Below are positions 6,269-6,356 of a stretch of 6,356 nucleotides of DNA, piece after piece. A program made the position numbers and the translations under genes. How positions within the stretch are numbered: position 1 is the stretch's first letter; each line of letters starts with the position of its first letter. Origin of the DNA: JALQTD01 sp964390365 (GTDB taxonomy: Bacteria; Bacteroidota; Bacteroidia; Flavobacteriales_D; Sanyastnellaceae). Location: NCBI GenBank assembly GCA_964390365.1, contig CAYMHW010000096.1, positions 1 through 6,356 of the forward strand. The letters run 5' to 3'. The notes under the pieces are model-generated. The model searched no databases, was not told the DNA's origin, and saw only the letters and a program-made list of their open reading frames with translations.

Positions 6269-6356
6269 TCACCTTTCGAGTTAGCGGTAAAGGTGGTGAA
6301 GTCCAATAGAAGGAGAAGCAATAACCTGGATGAGATGCCACTCATTCGAATCACGC
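6269..6356. other. Intergenic leader upstream of the HTH regulator gene, to window end
   Basis: This 88-base stretch is AT-richer than the operon and contains the 5' leader of the - strand regulator gene. I found no convincing match to the Bacteroidota promoter pattern (TTTG, then TAnnTTTG) on the - strand. On the + strand, AAGGAG at 6310-6315 and two ATG codons at 6330 and 6335, both open to the window edge, could mark a divergent gene, but fewer than ten codons are visible and the spacing is long. Confidence 0.45.
6270..6295 (-). promoter_or_regulatory. Inverted repeat covering the ribosome binding site of the HTH regulator gene
   Basis: CACCTTT at 6270-6276 and AAAGGTG at 6289-6295 are perfect inverted copies separated by 12 bases. 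In the - strand transcript the arm nearest the gene reads AAAGGTG, a Shine-Dalgarno-like sequence 1 base before the ATG at 6268 and 7 bases before the ATG at 6262. The other arm would pair with it and hide it in a 7-bp hairpin. The same dyad in DNA could instead be an operator, for example for autoregulation. The repeat is seen directly; either function is inference. Confidence 0.4.

Noticed and set aside
6330..6356. The start of a divergent + strand gene (ATG at 6330 or 6335, AAGGAG at 6310)
   Set aside because: Fewer than ten codons are visible, the spacing from AAGGAG is 14 bases or more, and nothing in the peptide can be recognised.
6296..6356. A Bacteroidota-type promoter for the regulator gene
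   Set aside because: ATTG-containing stretches on the - strand are suggestive, but no TAnnTTTG element with a properly spaced TTTG could be found.

Overview
The window looks like chromosomal DNA from a GC-rich member of the Bacteroidota. The pointers are a short SerA without an ACT domain directly after serC and followed by a DUF1015 gene, an exported protein ending in what looks like a degenerate type IX secretion (T9SS) sorting domain, and a signal peptide-TPR-membrane-HTH regulator of a kind common in that phylum. Genus or family cannot be read from the sequence alone. No tRNA, rRNA, CRISPR array, insertion sequence or phage gene is visible.

Positions 1-4605 (+ strand) hold six genes packed head to tail with almost no spacing. 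They are the 3' part of serC (phosphoserine aminotransferase), serA (phosphoglycerate dehydrogenase), a DUF1015 protein, a YggS/PLPBP-family PLP-binding protein, a 94-residue protein with two membrane spans, and a secreted beta-propeller protein. The junctions are a 3-base gap, a 4-base TTGA overlap, an 8-base overlap and two 4-base ATGA overlaps, so the block is probably one translationally coupled operon. The first two products catalyse two consecutive steps from 3-phosphoglycerate to O-phosphoserine. A recognisable SerB is not in the window. YggS fits beside the PLP enzyme SerC. DUF1015 is of unknown function, but it sits inside the serine genes and carries an ADGHHR motif, which makes it the most interesting gene here.

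Positions 4595-6268 (- strand) encode a membrane-anchored regulator: signal peptide, TPR-like helical periplasmic part, one membrane span, and a cytoplasmic tail ending in a LuxR/GerE-type helix-turn-helix. Its stop codon lies inside the last codons of the convergent beta-propeller gene (11-base overlap). Its base composition is visibly less GC-rich than the operon. Upstream of its start, a perfect 7-base inverted repeat covers the Shine-Dalgarno-like sequence. The last 88 bases (6269-6356) hold this gene's leader and perhaps the first codons of a divergent gene that cannot be confirmed.
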